The notes: generated by a model not told the origin, from the letters alone. Shown: positions 36,909 through 47,378, counted from the stretch's first letter. The stretch is DNA of 64,000 nt from Solirubrobacterales bacterium (GCA_027451345.1 DAIDJO010000108.1:1-64000), one strand, 5' to 3'. Numbers and translations are program-made.

Positions 36909-38354
36909 GTGCGCCCCGTGACGGAACAGTCGGCGGTCGCGCTGGCGGCCGCCATCCGCCGTCGGGAACTCACCGCCACCGAGGTCCTTGAGGCGCACCT
37001 CGAGGTGCTGGAACGCTCCCGCGCCCGACTGAACGCCGTGGTGGCCGATCGGTTCGCGCTGGCGAGAGAGCAGGCGCGGGCGATCGATCAGCGGATCGCC
37101 GGAACGTCACTGCGGGGTGGAGCGCTCGATGACCTGCCGCCGCTGACCGGCGTCCCGTTCACGGTCAAGGAGTCGATCGCGGTCGAGGGGATGCCGCAGA
37201 GCGCCGGTGTCCTCGCCCGCCGAGAGCGCCGTGCGACGCAGAGCGCGCCCGTGGTCAAGCGTCTCGTCGAAGCGGGAGCGATCCCGGTCGGGGTGACGAA
37301 CACCTCCGAGCTGACGCTCTGGCTCGAGTCGGAGAATCCGGTCTACGGGCGGACGAACAATCCCTACGATCTCACGCGCACGGCGGGCGGCTCATCGGGC
37401 GGTGAGGGGGCGGCCGTGGGGTCGGGAGGGTCGGTCTTTGGGGTGGCCGCCGACATCGGTGGGTCGATCCGCGTGCCCGCACTGTTCTGCGGGGTCTTCG
37501 GGCACAAGCCGTCGGCTGGGCTTGTGCCGAACACGGGGATGTGGCCCACGAGCGCCGGTGAGGCGGAGCGTCTGCTGGCGATCGGCCCGATCGCGCGGCG
37601 CGCCGAGGACCTGCTCCCCCTGCTGAGGACGATGGCCGGTCCCGATGGATGGGATCCGCAGGTGGTGGCGATGGAGCTGGGCGATCCGGCGTCGGTCTCA
37701 CTCGACGGGCTCCAGGTCACCGTGGTCGAGGACAGCTCCTACCGTCCGATGGCTCGGGAGCTGCGCGATGCACGGGAGCGCGCCGTCGGCGCGCTCGCCT
37801 CGGCCGGCGCCCGGATCCGCCGGATCAGCCTGCCGAGTTGGCGCAGTGCCCTGCTCCCCTTCCTGGCTGCGCTGCAGAACACCGGCACGGAGGCGACCCG
37901 GGTGGGCGCGCTCCTCCGTGAGGCGGGCGAGTCGAGCACCAGCCTCCTGGCGCTCCTCTTCGGCCGTGGGCAGCACACACTGCCGACCCGCCTGACCGTG
38001 CTCGCCGAGGCGCTCCCCTCGAGAGGACCCAGCCAAGCGGAGCTGCTCGACCGCAGCCGAGCGCTCGCGGACGAGCTGACCGAGGCGATCGGGGATGGTG
38101 TCCTGCTGCACCCCGCGCAGCTCTTCCTGGCGCCCGCGCACCGTCGGACGTACGGGCGTCCGTGGCTCACCACTCCGGCGTCGATCTTCAACCTCGCCGG
38201 GGTGCCGGTCACCGAGGTGCCGCTCGGTCTCAGCTCACGCGGGCTGCCGGTCGGTGTGCAGGTCGCGGCGGCGCACGGCTGCGACCATCTGAATATCGCG
38301 ATCGCGCTCGAGCTCGAGGCGGTGTTCGGGGGATGGACCCCGCCGACGCTCTGA
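36909..38354 (+). CDS. Amidase (amidase-signature family)
   Basis: PPLTGVPFTVKESIAVEGMPQSAGV, NPYDLTRTAGGSSGGEGAAVGSGGSVFGVAADIGGSIRVPALFCGVFGHKPSAGLVP; GTG start. Confidence 0.93.
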   Translation: MRPVTEQSAVALAAAIRRRELTATEVLEAHLEVLERSRARLNAVVADRFALAREQARAIDQRIAGTSLRGGALDDLPPLTGVPFTVKESIAVEGMPQSAGVLARRERRATQSAPVVKRLVEAGAIPVGVTNTSELTLWLESENPVYGRTNNPYDLTRTAGGSSGGEGAAVGSGGSVFGVAADIGGSIRVPALFCGVFGHKPSAGLVPNTGMWPTSAGEAERLLAIGPIARRAEDLLPLLRTMAGPDGWDPQVVAMELGDPASVSLDGLQVTVVEDSSYRPMARELRDARERAVGALASAGARIRRISLPSWRSALLPFLAALQNTGTEATRVGALLREAGESSTSLLALLFGRGQHTLPTRLTVLAEALPSRGPSQAELLDRSRALADELTEAIGDGVLLHPAQLFLAPAHRRTYGRPWLTTPASIFNLAGVPVTEVPLGLSSRGLPVGVQVAAAHGCDHLNIAIALELEAVFGGWTPPTL

Positions 38355-38430
38355 GCCGTCGCCAGGCCGCCGGCCGAGGTCCGGGCCGGCCCCGAAGCTC
38401 GAGGCATCGGCCGGAAGCTCGAGGCTTAAC

Positions 38431-38467
38431 CCGAGCGAGGACCCAACCTGCGCGGGTCCTCGCTCGG
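38431..38467 (+). terminator. Strong hairpin downstream of the amidase
   Basis: CCGAGCGAGGACCC-AACCTGCGC-GGGTCCTCGCTCGG, perfect 14-bp arms, 9-nt loop. Confidence 0.75.
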
Positions 38468-38601
38468 CCCTCTCCCACGCCGTCCTCACGGCCGGGAAGA
38501 GTCCGGCGCAGCGGAGAAGGTACGTGCCTTAAGCACATCGTCGGTGGCGAAAGTTGCGCACGGCGAAAACTGCGCGGGCTTGCCATACTGGCGGGACGCC
38601 T

Positions 38602-38675
<74 letters not shown>

Positions 38676-38919
38676 TTCGTTCAAGCGACGCTGCAAGCGG
38701 CGCCGTTCACGAGCCGCCCAGGGTCGTGGCCCACCAGGAATCCCGGGGCTGGGCATGACGATTGGACATCAGATGGCTCGCCGATGTGGCCGGCCGCCGC
38801 TCGGGTCCAGGGGACCCGAGGACCGTTTCGGGCCGGACAGCGCCAACCTCTCGGTGCCGGACCGCCGCAGTTCCCTGCTGAAGGTCACGTCGGTCTGAGG
38901 TGCTGCAATTAGGAACAGA

Positions 38920-39591
38920 ATGAATCGGCATGGGGCCATCGGGGACAGAGCCGATCTGCCGGCGTATCGTCGGCGGATCGCGATTGTGAGCAGCGTGGTT
39001 GCGAGCATTGGCGTGTTGGCGATTGGCTCCGGTACAACCCTGGCGCGGACCGCTCGCGCCGCTGCCGGACCGAAGCCCCAGTCCGAGATCACGGCCCGGC
39101 GACTGCGTCCCCGTGCTGGCTTTCCCGTCCCGAGATTTGGCGCTCGCATACCGGCCTCTGAGCTGACCGGCGACCGAGTTTTCGCGAACGCGCGAGTCGG
39201 TTTCGCGCTGGCCGGCAACCACTACGGCGAAACGCTTCCTGCTCGTACCACCGACGGCGGAAGGACATGGACGATCGACGGCCCGCAACTGCATGTCGAC
39301 GCGGCGGATGGCGCTGAGGCCGTCAGCTACGTCGGGCTCGTCTCGCAGCGGACAGAGTTCGCGTACGGCTCCTCTGTGGTTGACGTCAGCACCGACGCGG
39401 GGCGTACGTGGTGGGAGACAGCCCTCGGCGAGGTCGTGACAGCCGTCGTGCCCGGGGCCCACGGACTGGTCGCCTTCGTCCAGGACTCGGTCTCCAACCA
39501 GCAACTCAACCCGGTCGTGACCTGGCAGTACGTCTCCACCGACGGCGGCCGTCACTGGAGGTACAGCACGTCCTTTGCCGCCGTTGGCTAG
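38920..39591 (+). CDS. Exported protein with Asp-box (BNR/sialidase-like) motifs
   Basis: N-terminal hydrophobic segment IAIVSSVVASIGVLAIGSG; TTDGGRTWTIDG, STDAGRTWWETA, STDGGRHWRYS. Confidence 0.65.
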   Translation: MNRHGAIGDRADLPAYRRRIAIVSSVVASIGVLAIGSGTTLARTARAAAGPKPQSEITARRLRPRAGFPVPRFGARIPASELTGDRVFANARVGFALAGNHYGETLPARTTDGGRTWTIDGPQLHVDAADGAEAVSYVGLVSQRTEFAYGSSVVDVSTDAGRTWWETALGEVVTAVVPGAHGLVAFVQDSVSNQQLNPVVTWQYVSTDGGRHWRYSTSFAAVG

Positions 39592-39635
39592 GCACTCGGC
39601 GGCGGCGATGACGGTGTCCTTGTCGAGGATCGGCG

Positions 39636-39662
39636 CATGGTGATAGTCTGACTATCACCATG
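39636..39662. promoter_or_regulatory. Perfect inverted repeat upstream of the GntR gene (operator candidate)
   Basis: CATGGTGATAGT-CTG-ACTATCACCATG, 12-bp arms, about 100 bp upstream of the GntR start. Confidence 0.7.
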
Positions 39663-39762
39663 ATCCTTGCCATCCTGGCACCGTCCGAGCCTGCCGCAAC
39701 GGCGAGGCCGGGCCGGTCGCTGTGAACCCGGTGCTCGCCGCCAGCGCTCGGGTGGTGTCCTG

Positions 39763-40101
39763 GTGAGGGTTGATCGCGAAGAGTCGACAGCGGTGTTTGA
39801 GCAGGTCGCTGCCGAAATCCGCCGTGCGATCCTGGACGGTGAAGCAGCGCCCGGTGAGCGGCTGCCGCCCGCGAAGGACCTCGCAGCGGAACTGGGCGTG
39901 AACTCGAACACCGTGCTGCGCGCGCTGCGGTTGTTGCGCGATGAGGGACTGCTTGAGTTCCGCCGTGGCCGCGGGGTGACCGTCACCGGCACCCCGGAGC
40001 GCGCCGCCCTGACCGCAAAGGCGCTCGAGCTGGTCGACCTGGCCCGCGGCCATGGATACCGTCGCGACGAGCTCGTGCGGCTGATCGAGAGCCTCCCGTG
40101 A
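39763..40101 (+). CDS. GntR-family regulator (YtrA-like, short)
   Basis: AVFEQVAAEIRRAILDGEAAPGERLPPAKDLAAELGVNSNTVLRALRLLRDEGLLEFRRGRGVTVTG; GTG start. Confidence 0.92.
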   Translation: MRVDREESTAVFEQVAAEIRRAILDGEAAPGERLPPAKDLAAELGVNSNTVLRALRLLRDEGLLEFRRGRGVTVTGTPERAALTAKALELVDLARGHGYRRDELVRLIESLP

Positions 40102-41693
40102 CGCTGCTTCATCCCGGCGCGCCCTCGGCTTCCTCCGATCCGCTCGCGAGCGACGCCGAGGCGCTGATCCGCGAGGCTCGTCGACGGACCCGGCGGCGCC
40201 GTGCCCGCTGGTCGGCGGCACTGGTGACGCTGCTCGTGGTCGGCGCGGCCCTCGACGACGTTGTCGCGGGCGGGTCGGGCGCCATGATCGCCGAGACCGG
40301 AACGCATCCATTCGTGAACCTCCATGCGTTCACTGGGCACGGTGAGCTCGCGTTCATATCGCGCGGAAGGGTGTGGGTTCTGGACGGTCGCGCTGGAACG
40401 CTGCGACGGCTGCCAACTCCCGGCGGGTATACGCCGTCCTCTCCGGTGTTCTCCCACGATGGGCGCTGGCTGGCCTACCTCGCCAGGAGTGGGCGGAGCG
40501 CATACGGCCCGTTCGAGCTGTGGATCGCCCATGGTGACGGCACCGGCGTGCACCGGGTGCGAGGCCTCGCGGTCAATCAGTTCATCGGTTGGAGCCCGGA
40601 CACCGATTTGGTGGCGGTGACGGCGGGCGAGTCGACGCATGTTCCCTACGACTCGCCGACCGCACTTGATGTGATCTCGCCACCCGGGCACGCCCGGGCC
40701 CTGTTCACGCGCGGCGGCGAAGCGGCGATGATGCGCCACGGCGCGATCCGCTCCGCGGTGTGGGCACCGGACGGCCGGTCGCTGGCGATGTCGACCTACA
40801 GCCCCGACCCGGAGTCCGGGACACAGATCCTCGATGTCCCTGTGAGGCGGGGTGCCCGGCCGAGGCGGTGGTTCTCGATCGCCAACACCCAGCATTTCGC
40901 TGGCGCGCCGGGCTGCGGACCGCACTGCCTGGCCAAGCAGACGATCGCCGATCTCGCGGGCTGGTGGCCCAAATGGGGGTTGGCGTTCTGGGTCGTCACC
41001 TCCGGCATGGACCACAACTCCGACGCGACGCCATTGGCCGTCCTGCGCACCTCAGGTGCGCGGCCGCGCGTGATCACACACACGCTCTCGGACGGAACCA
41101 CCGACGCCGTCAGCAGCGGTCCCGCCGGCAGGCTCAGTGTCGTCGCCAGCACCAGCTCGGCAGGGCGTGAGTACGCGCTCGGTAAAACCGTTGAGAACTG
41201 CTCACCGTCAACGTTCAGGTGCGCACCCATTCCTGGCGCCAGCACCTGGACCGGCCAGCCGCTGCCCTGCAACCCATGTTTCGGCGCGCCCGCCACCGGC
41301 CGCGGCTCAGCCGTATCGCTCGACCCCGCCTGGTCACCGACCGGAACCCTTCTGGCCTACGTGAAGGCGCCCGCCTACCGTGCCGCCGCCGGGCCAGACC
41401 TCGCCTGGTACCAGGCCCACGAGCTCTACGTCTGGAACACCCGCACCAACCAGACCCGGCGGATCGGCCAGCTCCGTGGATCCTCACTGCCAACCTGGTC
41501 ACGCAACGGCACGAGCCTCCTGTATGTCAGCGGCGACGGACTCTGGCTCGTCGACCCGGCCACCGGCAAGACGACTGAGATCGAGCACCCGCTGTACCCC
41601 GAGACACAGTGGAAGAACATCGGCAACGACGCGACCCTCGCGTTCTACGGACAGATTCCCTGGAGTCGACAGTTCAGCTGGCACAGCCCCTGA
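40098..41693 (+). CDS. Membrane-anchored WD40/TolB-like beta-propeller protein
   Basis: N-terminal basic region + TM (RWSAALVTLLVVGAALDDVVAGG), repeated FSHDGRWLAYLAR, SPDTDLVAVTA, APDGRSLAMS, SPTGTLLAYV, WSRNGTSLLYV; GTGA 4-bp overlap with GntR. Confidence 0.75.
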   Translation: MTLLHPGAPSASSDPLASDAEALIREARRRTRRRRARWSAALVTLLVVGAALDDVVAGGSGAMIAETGTHPFVNLHAFTGHGELAFISRGRVWVLDGRAGTLRRLPTPGGYTPSSPVFSHDGRWLAYLARSGRSAYGPFELWIAHGDGTGVHRVRGLAVNQFIGWSPDTDLVAVTAGESTHVPYDSPTALDVISPPGHARALFTRGGEAAMMRHGAIRSAVWAPDGRSLAMSTYSPDPESGTQILDVPVRRGARPRRWFSIANTQHFAGAPGCGPHCLAKQTIADLAGWWPKWGLAFWVVTSGMDHNSDATPLAVLRTSGARPRVITHTLSDGTTDAVSSGPAGRLSVVASTSSAGREYALGKTVENCSPSTFRCAPIPGASTWTGQPLPCNPCFGAPATGRGSAVSLDPAWSPTGTLLAYVKAPAYRAAAGPDLAWYQAHELYVWNTRTNQTRRIGQLRGSSLPTWSRNGTSLLYVSGDGLWLVDPATGKTTEIEHPLYPETQWKNIGNDATLAFYGQIPWSRQFSWHSP

Positions 41694-41919
41694 CCACCGG
41701 CGCGCTCGAGGGCCAGACCCCCACGACGGGGGCCGCGGACAACTCACCGACCTGAGAGTGACCGGCGGCGTCCGCCCGGAAGCCCCACCGGCTCGTGCGC
41801 TGCGGCCGACCGATCGGCGCGGGCTGCGGCCGGCTCGCTGCCGTCGGCGGGGTCTCGGCCGCCCGGGGACGCGACCCGGGCGGCCGTTCAGGCGCCTCTC
41901 GACGAGGTGCCCCCGCGCC

Positions 41920-42948
41920 TCACAGGCCCTGCAGAACGCAGGCTCCCTTGCCGCCGTTGTGGGCGTTCGACCACTCCTGCTGAAGCGCGTAGTGGTCGCC
42001 GTTGAGCGTCTGGTTGTAGGCGCTCGACCCGCTGATCCCCCCGAAGTTCCAGGCGCAGAGGTCGCCGTTCTCGTAGCCGCTGCTGTTGTACCAGGCGCTC
42101 CCGAGCGGGTCGGTGATCGTCTCGTTGTGCTCATGGCTGAGCACGTTGATCGTCGCGTCGGCGTTCGGGTCGATGCTCGCGTTGGGGTGGAATCCGGCGT
42201 CACACGCGGCCGGCACGGTGTCCGCGAACGGCATGTTCGCGTAGAGCAGCCCGCCGGAGTTCGAGTGGTACGCGCAGAACTGCGTGAACGAGCAGCTGTT
42301 GTTCGCGTAGCAGCTCCCCACGCCCTTCGGGGTGAACACGAAGTAGATCGCGCTGCCGTTCTGGGGCAGCCCCTGAGCCTGGGTGAAGGCGGTGAGCTGC
42401 TTGACCATCTGCGCGTCGCTCACGCACACCGACGTGGCGCGGTCACGGCAGTCGTTCGTGATCGGAGCCGTGTCGGGGTAGGCACCGCCGAACGTGGTGA
42501 GGTTCGAGAGCGTCCCGGCGTGCGTGAGGGTCGTGCCACTCGTCGTCGGGCCGTACTGCGTCGCGGCGTCGTACACGTTCGTGTTCGTGTTCGTGCCGGT
42601 CCGCGTGGCGGCGGCCACGTCGGTGAGGTACCTCGTGATGAGCGTCTGGTAGCTCCCCGGGATCGGCTGGCTCCAGTTCGACGGCGACCAGAAGATCGCG
42701 TAGGCCGTGTTCCCCTGGTCGAGCACCGGGCCGCCGTGGTAGATCAGGTTGCTCGAGGTGCTGCTGCCGGTGCGCCCGTTGTGCGACTGGCGGCTCGGCA
42801 CGATCCCCCTGATCGGACCGTGCGCGTGCCCGGTTCGCGGGGCGGCCGCGCCCGCCGGACCGGCGGCGATGGCCGTGGTGACCGCCACGGCCGTGGTGGA
42901 CACGACGAGCGCCGTCCTGGCGCGGAACGTGCGAACGATGCTGAACAC
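41920..42948 (-). CDS. Secreted EXORDIUM/Phi-1-like protein
   Basis: GTG start with GGGGAG RBS, signal peptide RTALVVSTTAVAVTTAIAAGPAGAAA; TINVLSHEHNETITDPLGSAWYNSSGYENGDLCAWNF...YNQTLNGDHYALQQEWSNAHNGGKGACV. Confidence 0.6.
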   Translation of the reverse strand: MFSIVRTFRARTALVVSTTAVAVTTAIAAGPAGAAAPRTGHAHGPIRGIVPSRQSHNGRTGSSTSSNLIYHGGPVLDQGNTAYAIFWSPSNWSQPIPGSYQTLITRYLTDVAAATRTGTNTNTNVYDAATQYGPTTSGTTLTHAGTLSNLTTFGGAYPDTAPITNDCRDRATSVCVSDAQMVKQLTAFTQAQGLPQNGSAIYFVFTPKGVGSCYANNSCSFTQFCAYHSNSGGLLYANMPFADTVPAACDAGFHPNASIDPNADATINVLSHEHNETITDPLGSAWYNSSGYENGDLCAWNFGGISGSSAYNQTLNGDHYALQQEWSNAHNGGKGACVLQGL

Positions 42949-43048
42949 GCACTCCCCTTTCCGAAGATGAACGGACGTGAGCGTACCCCCTCGTTGCGCC
43001 GATGCAAAGCGGTTCATCGGTCCGCGGTGGGCGGCGCCCGGGCGGGTG

Positions 43049-44452
43049 TCAGGCGGCGATGCCGATCACCCGCGTGCCCGGGCGGGCGCAGCCGCTCATG
43101 TCGAGCATCGCCGCGATGTCCGCCGGCGTGAAGTGGTCGGTCCCCGTGTCCTGGTAGATCCCTGATGCGGTGAGGCTCGTCCGGCCGATCCCCTGCGTCC
43201 AGGCGATCAGCTGCCGGATCGAGCGGCGGACGCTGAGCGGTTGGCCCGCGAGCGTCCGCAGCTCGAGCGTGGCGACGATCCAGGTCAGGTCCGCGGTGCG
43301 TCGGTTGTGGTCGGTCCGCATCTGCCAGGCGATGCTGCTGTGCTGGGGAGCTCCGTTCGGGAGCCGCGGCGGCGTACTGGTCGCGACGGTGATCGGCACC
43401 CGGGCGACGGTCGCGCTGCTCTGACCGTCCCGGTAGAACAACGGCCGCGCGGGGGAGCGGCCGCCGCTGCGGGCGAACGTGACGTCGATCCCCTGCGCGC
43501 GGGCGGCGTCGATCACCTGCTCGGCCTGGCTTCGCACCCAGGCCGGGACCTGCGGGCGGAAGCTGAAGACGACCGGCCGGCAGGCTCGGCCCCACGGTCG
43601 CCCCACCGTCGCCGGCAGTCCCTGCGGACCGGTGAAGGTGTAGTAGCCGCGCGCGCCCGGCACGGCCAGCCGCGCCAGCTGGCGGGCGATCATCGGCAGC
43701 TGGGCGACGGGCAGCGGGCTCGTCGGCGCCGCCACGGCGACCCGCTCGCCCCAGTCGCCCATCGTCGCGGTCACCGACACCTTCGGGTAGGGCGGCCGGC
43801 TCGCCTCGATCGCCGCGCGAACCGGAAGCGGGTGCGAGCCCGCCGTGACGTACAGCGTGTCGCGGCCGCTGCCCCCACCGTAGATGGCGGGGACGTTCCC
43901 GACGATCGGGATCACCCGTTGACCCCCGATCGTCGCCGCCGGACCCTCGGCCAGGCGTCCGGAGGGGGCGACGGCGGTGAGTGCCGTCGGCACGGTGACG
44001 TCGTAGGCGAGCGAGCTGAAGGCCGAGCTCGATGACGGGATGCTCACCCAGTGCGCGCCGATCGCCGTCGCCTCGCCGGCCGGGAACTTGAAGTACGACC
44101 GCAGCGCGTACGGGTTGCCGGAGATGAAGGCGGTCCGTCCGAGGACCTCAACCTGGGCCCGGGTGCCGTCCGAGGAGGTGATCAGCTGGTGGCCCGCGGT
44201 GAGGGCGACGTCGTTGTCGAGGGTCCCGCTGTGCGTTCCGTAGAACTGGCGAACCACCTGCCGGAAGGAGCCGCTCGCGCGCGCGTCGGCGAGCGCCCGG
44301 TTCAGCAGCGACGTGGCGTCGGCCGCCGAGGCGCTCGCGCGGGGTTCCCGACCGGCGGTGTGGACGGCCCACCCGGCGGCGGGGGCGAGGAGTGTGGCCG
44401 CGGTCGTGGTCAGGGCGACCCCCGTGATCATTCTCCTCCGCGATGCGCGCAT
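43049..44452 (-). CDS. Exported hypothetical protein (single N-terminal TM/signal)
   Basis: MRASRRRMITGVALTTTAATLLAPAAGWAVHTAGRE...LNRALADARASGSFRQVVRQFYG...; coherent reading frame only downstream of 44452. Confidence 0.6.
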   Translation of the reverse strand: MRASRRRMITGVALTTTAATLLAPAAGWAVHTAGREPRASASAADATSLLNRALADARASGSFRQVVRQFYGTHSGTLDNDVALTAGHQLITSSDGTRAQVEVLGRTAFISGNPYALRSYFKFPAGEATAIGAHWVSIPSSSSAFSSLAYDVTVPTALTAVAPSGRLAEGPAATIGGQRVIPIVGNVPAIYGGGSGRDTLYVTAGSHPLPVRAAIEASRPPYPKVSVTATMGDWGERVAVAAPTSPLPVAQLPMIARQLARLAVPGARGYYTFTGPQGLPATVGRPWGRACRPVVFSFRPQVPAWVRSQAEQVIDAARAQGIDVTFARSGGRSPARPLFYRDGQSSATVARVPITVATSTPPRLPNGAPQHSSIAWQMRTDHNRRTADLTWIVATLELRTLAGQPLSVRRSIRQLIAWTQGIGRTSLTASGIYQDTGTDHFTPADIAAMLDMSGCARPGTRVIGIAA

Positions 44453-44647
44453 CCGTCTGAGCCGCCTCGTTCTCCCGTGGTGTGAGCACCACACCCTACC
44501 GGCTCCCGGCCCGTCGCCCGGCTCGTCCACCTCCGTGCGCCGCCACGCTCGAGCGCAGCTGTGGCGTCCTGAGGCTGCTGCCGGCTCGCCGCTGCTTCGC
44601 CGGCAGGGCTTCCCCCCCGGCGCGCCGGCGTTATGCTCGCCTGCGAG

Positions 44648-45703
44648 ATGGGGGAGCGTCGGGTCGCGATCATCGGTTACGGGTTGGCCGGACGCGTCTT
44701 CCACGGGCCGCTGATCACCGCCACGCCCGGGCTCGAGGTGGCGGCGATCATCACCTCCGATCCGTCGCGGCGGCGGCAGGCGCGCGCCGACCATCCCGTC
44801 GCGTCGCTGCATCACAGCACCGCGGAGCTGTGGTCGGCCGGCCGGGAGCTCGACGCGGTGGTGGTCGCCGCGCCGAACGCCAGCCACGCCCCCCTCGCCA
44901 CCGAGGCGATCGAACGCGGCCTGGCGGTCGTCGTCGACAAGCCGCTCGGCCTCGGCTCCCGCGAGGCGAGTCAGCTGGTCGCGCGAGCCGAGCAGCGTGG
45001 CGTGCTGCTCACCGTCTTCCAGAACCGACGCTGGGATTCCGATCACATGACGCTCGCCCGCCTCATGCGCGAGGGGGCGCTCGGCACCGTCCACCGCTAC
45101 GAGTCGCGCTTCGAGCGCTGGCGCCGGCACCCGCGACCGGAGGTGTGGCGCGAGGCCACGCCGCCCCTGCAGGGCGGGGGAGTGCTGCTCGACCTGGGCA
45201 GCCACCTCGTCGACCAGGCGCTCCAGCTGTTCGGCCCGGTCGAAGCGGTGTACGCCGAGATCGCCGCTCGCCGCGGGACGCCGGGCGACGATGACGCGTT
45301 CCTCGCGCTGACCCACCGAAGCGGCACGATCAGCCACCTGCACGGGTCGGCGCTCGCCGCCGCGCCCGGACCCCGGCTGCGGGTGCTCGGCAGCGAGGCG
45401 GCGCTCATCGTGCGCGAGCTCGACTCCCAGGAGGAGCGGCTGCGGGCGGGCGAGCGCCCCGACACCGTCGACGACTGGGGCGTCGAGCCCGAGCACGCTC
45501 GGCCGCGGTTGATCGCCGGGGAGCGCAGCGTTCCGATCCGTCCCGACCGGGGCGCCTGGCAGACCTTCTACGCGCGCCTGCGCGAGGCGCTCGACGGCGG
45601 CGGCCCGCCCCCGGTCGATCCGCGCGACGCCGTCGAGACGCTGCGGGTGCTCGAGGCCGCGCGGGCGAGCGCGCGCGAGCGGCGGCTGGTCACGCTCAGC
45701 TGA
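44648..45703 (+). CDS. Gfo/Idh/MocA-family oxidoreductase
   Basis: RRVAIIGYGLAGRVFHGPLITATPGLEVAAIITSD...VVVAAPNASHAPLATEAIERGLAVVVDKPLG...GGVLLDLGSHLVDQALQLFG. Confidence 0.92.
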   Translation: MGERRVAIIGYGLAGRVFHGPLITATPGLEVAAIITSDPSRRRQARADHPVASLHHSTAELWSAGRELDAVVVAAPNASHAPLATEAIERGLAVVVDKPLGLGSREASQLVARAEQRGVLLTVFQNRRWDSDHMTLARLMREGALGTVHRYESRFERWRRHPRPEVWREATPPLQGGGVLLDLGSHLVDQALQLFGPVEAVYAEIAARRGTPGDDDAFLALTHRSGTISHLHGSALAAAPGPRLRVLGSEAALIVRELDSQEERLRAGERPDTVDDWGVEPEHARPRLIAGERSVPIRPDRGAWQTFYARLREALDGGGPPPVDPRDAVETLRVLEAARASARERRLVTLS

Positions 45704-45734
45704 CCGGGAACCGTCGGCGCTGCCCGGTTGCGGT

Positions 45735-47378
45735 TCACGCGTCCTCGGGGTCGAGCATCGGCATCCGGATCCCGTTCTCCTGCGCCACCTCGACCGCCCG
45801 CTCGTAGCCGGCGTCGGCGTGGCGCACGACCCCGATCCCGGGATCGGCGGTGAGCACCCGGCGCAGCCGCTCCGCCGCCGCCGCCGTCCCGTCGGCGACG
45901 ATCACCTGGCCGGCGTGGATCGACTTGCCCATCCCGACGCCGCCGCCCTGGTGGATCGACACCCAGCTCGCGCCACACGCCGTGTTGAGCAGGGCGTTCA
46001 ACAGCGGCCAGTCGGCGACGGCGTCGGAGCCGTCGAGCATCGACTCGGTCTCGCGCTGGGGGGAGGCGACCGATCCGGTGTCGAGGTGGTCGCGCCCGAT
46101 GACGATCGGCCCCTTCAGCTCCCCGGAGGCGACCATCGCGTTGAAGCGCAGCCCGGCGAGGTGGCGTTCGCCGTACCCGAGCCAGCAGATCCGGGCGGGC
46201 AGCCCCTGGAACTGCACCTTCTCGCCGGCCAGACGGATCCAGCGGGCGATGTGCTCCTGCTCCCCGAACAGCTCGAGGATCGCCGCGTCGGTGCGGTGGA
46301 TGTCCTGCGGGTCGCCGGAGAGCGCGACCCAGCGGAACGGCCCCTTCCCCTCGCAGAAGAGCGGGCGGACGTACGCGGGCACGAACCCGGGGTAGGAGAA
46401 CGCCTCGGCGTCACCGTGCTCGAAGGCGAGGCCGCGCAGCGCGTTGCCGTAGTCGAACGCCTCCGCCCCGGCTCGCTGCAACGACCGAATCGCGCCGACG
46501 TGCGCGAGCACGCTCTCGCCGACCCGGCGCAGGTACTCCTGCGGGCCGGAGGCGCGCAGCACCTCCGCCTGCTCCATCGTCAGCCCGGCCGGGATGTAGC
46601 CGTTCAGGGGGTCGTGCGCCGAGGTCTGGTCGGTGACGACGTCAACCTGGACCCCGCGACGAACGAGCTCGGGCAGCACCTCGGCGGCGTTGCCGAGCAG
46701 CCCGATGGAGAGCGGCCGCCCCGCGCGTGCCGCCACGGCCAGGCGCGTGAGCGCGTCGTCGAGGTCGGCCGCGCGCTCGTCGAGGTAGCCGGTCTGGATC
46801 CGGCGCTCGATCCGCTGCAGGTCGGTCTCGATGCAGAGCGCGGTGCCGCCGCACATCGTGATCGCGAGCGGCTGCGCTCCGCCCATTCCGCCGAGTCCCG
46901 CGGTCACCACCAGGCGCCCCCGCAGATCACCGCCGAAGCGCTTGCGTCCCGCCGCGGCGAACGTCTCGTACGTGCCCTGGAGGATCCCCTGCGAGCCGAT
47001 GTAGATCCACGACCCGGCCGTCATCTGCCCGTACATCATCAGCCCGGCGGCGTCGAGCTCGCGGAATGTCTCCCAGTTCGCCCACTCGCCGACGAGGTTC
47101 GAGTTGGCGATCAGGACGCGCGGCGCGTGCTCGTGGGTCTCGAACACGGCCACCGGCTTGCCCGACTGCACGAGCAGCGTCTGGTCGTCGGCGAGCCGTC
47201 TGAGCTCGCGCTTGATCGCCTCCAGGCACGCCTGGTTGCGCGCCGCCTTGCCGATCCCGCCGTAGACGATCAGCTCGGCCGGGTTCTCGGCGACGTCCGG
47301 GTGCAGGTTGTTCTCGAGCAGGCTGAGCGCGGCCTCCTGCTGCCAGCCGCGGCACCGGGGTGGAGCGGGCAGGCTCAT
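45735..47378 (-). CDS. hutU: Urocanate hydratase
   Basis: [113 protein letters not shown]. Confidence 0.96.
   Translation of the reverse strand: MSLPAPPRCRGWQQEAALSLLENNLHPDVAENPAELIVYGGIGKAARNQACLEAIKRELRRLADDQTLLVQSGKPVAVFETHEHAPRVLIANSNLVGEWANWETFRELDAAGLMMYGQMTAGSWIYIGSQGILQGTYETFAAAGRKRFGGDLRGRLVVTAGLGGMGGAQPLAITMCGGTALCIETDLQRIERRIQTGYLDERAADLDDALTRLAVAARAGRPLSIGLLGNAAEVLPELVRRGVQVDVVTDQTSAHDPLNGYIPAGLTMEQAEVLRASGPQEYLRRVGESVLAHVGAIRSLQRAGAEAFDYGNALRGLAFEHGDAEAFSYPGFVPAYVRPLFCEGKGPFRWVALSGDPQDIHRTDAAILELFGEQEHIARWIRLAGEKVQFQGLPARICWLGYGERHLAGLRFNAMVASGELKGPIVIGRDHLDTGSVASPQRETESMLDGSDAVADWPLLNALLNTACGASWVSIHQGGGVGMGKSIHAGQVIVADGTAAAAERLRRVLTADPGIGVVRHADAGYERAVEVAQENGIRMPMLDPEDA

Noticed and set aside
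38676-38919. Integrated mobile element at tRNA-Asp
   Set aside because: No integrase, no second copy of the tRNA 3' end recognised, and no phage/plasmid genes; kept only as a note in the GntR finding.
43049-45496. 815-aa ORF including an N-terminal extension over the Gfo/Idh/MocA gene
   Set aside because: Only the part downstream of about 44452 has a signal-peptide protein; the rest is antisense to a well-supported oxidoreductase.
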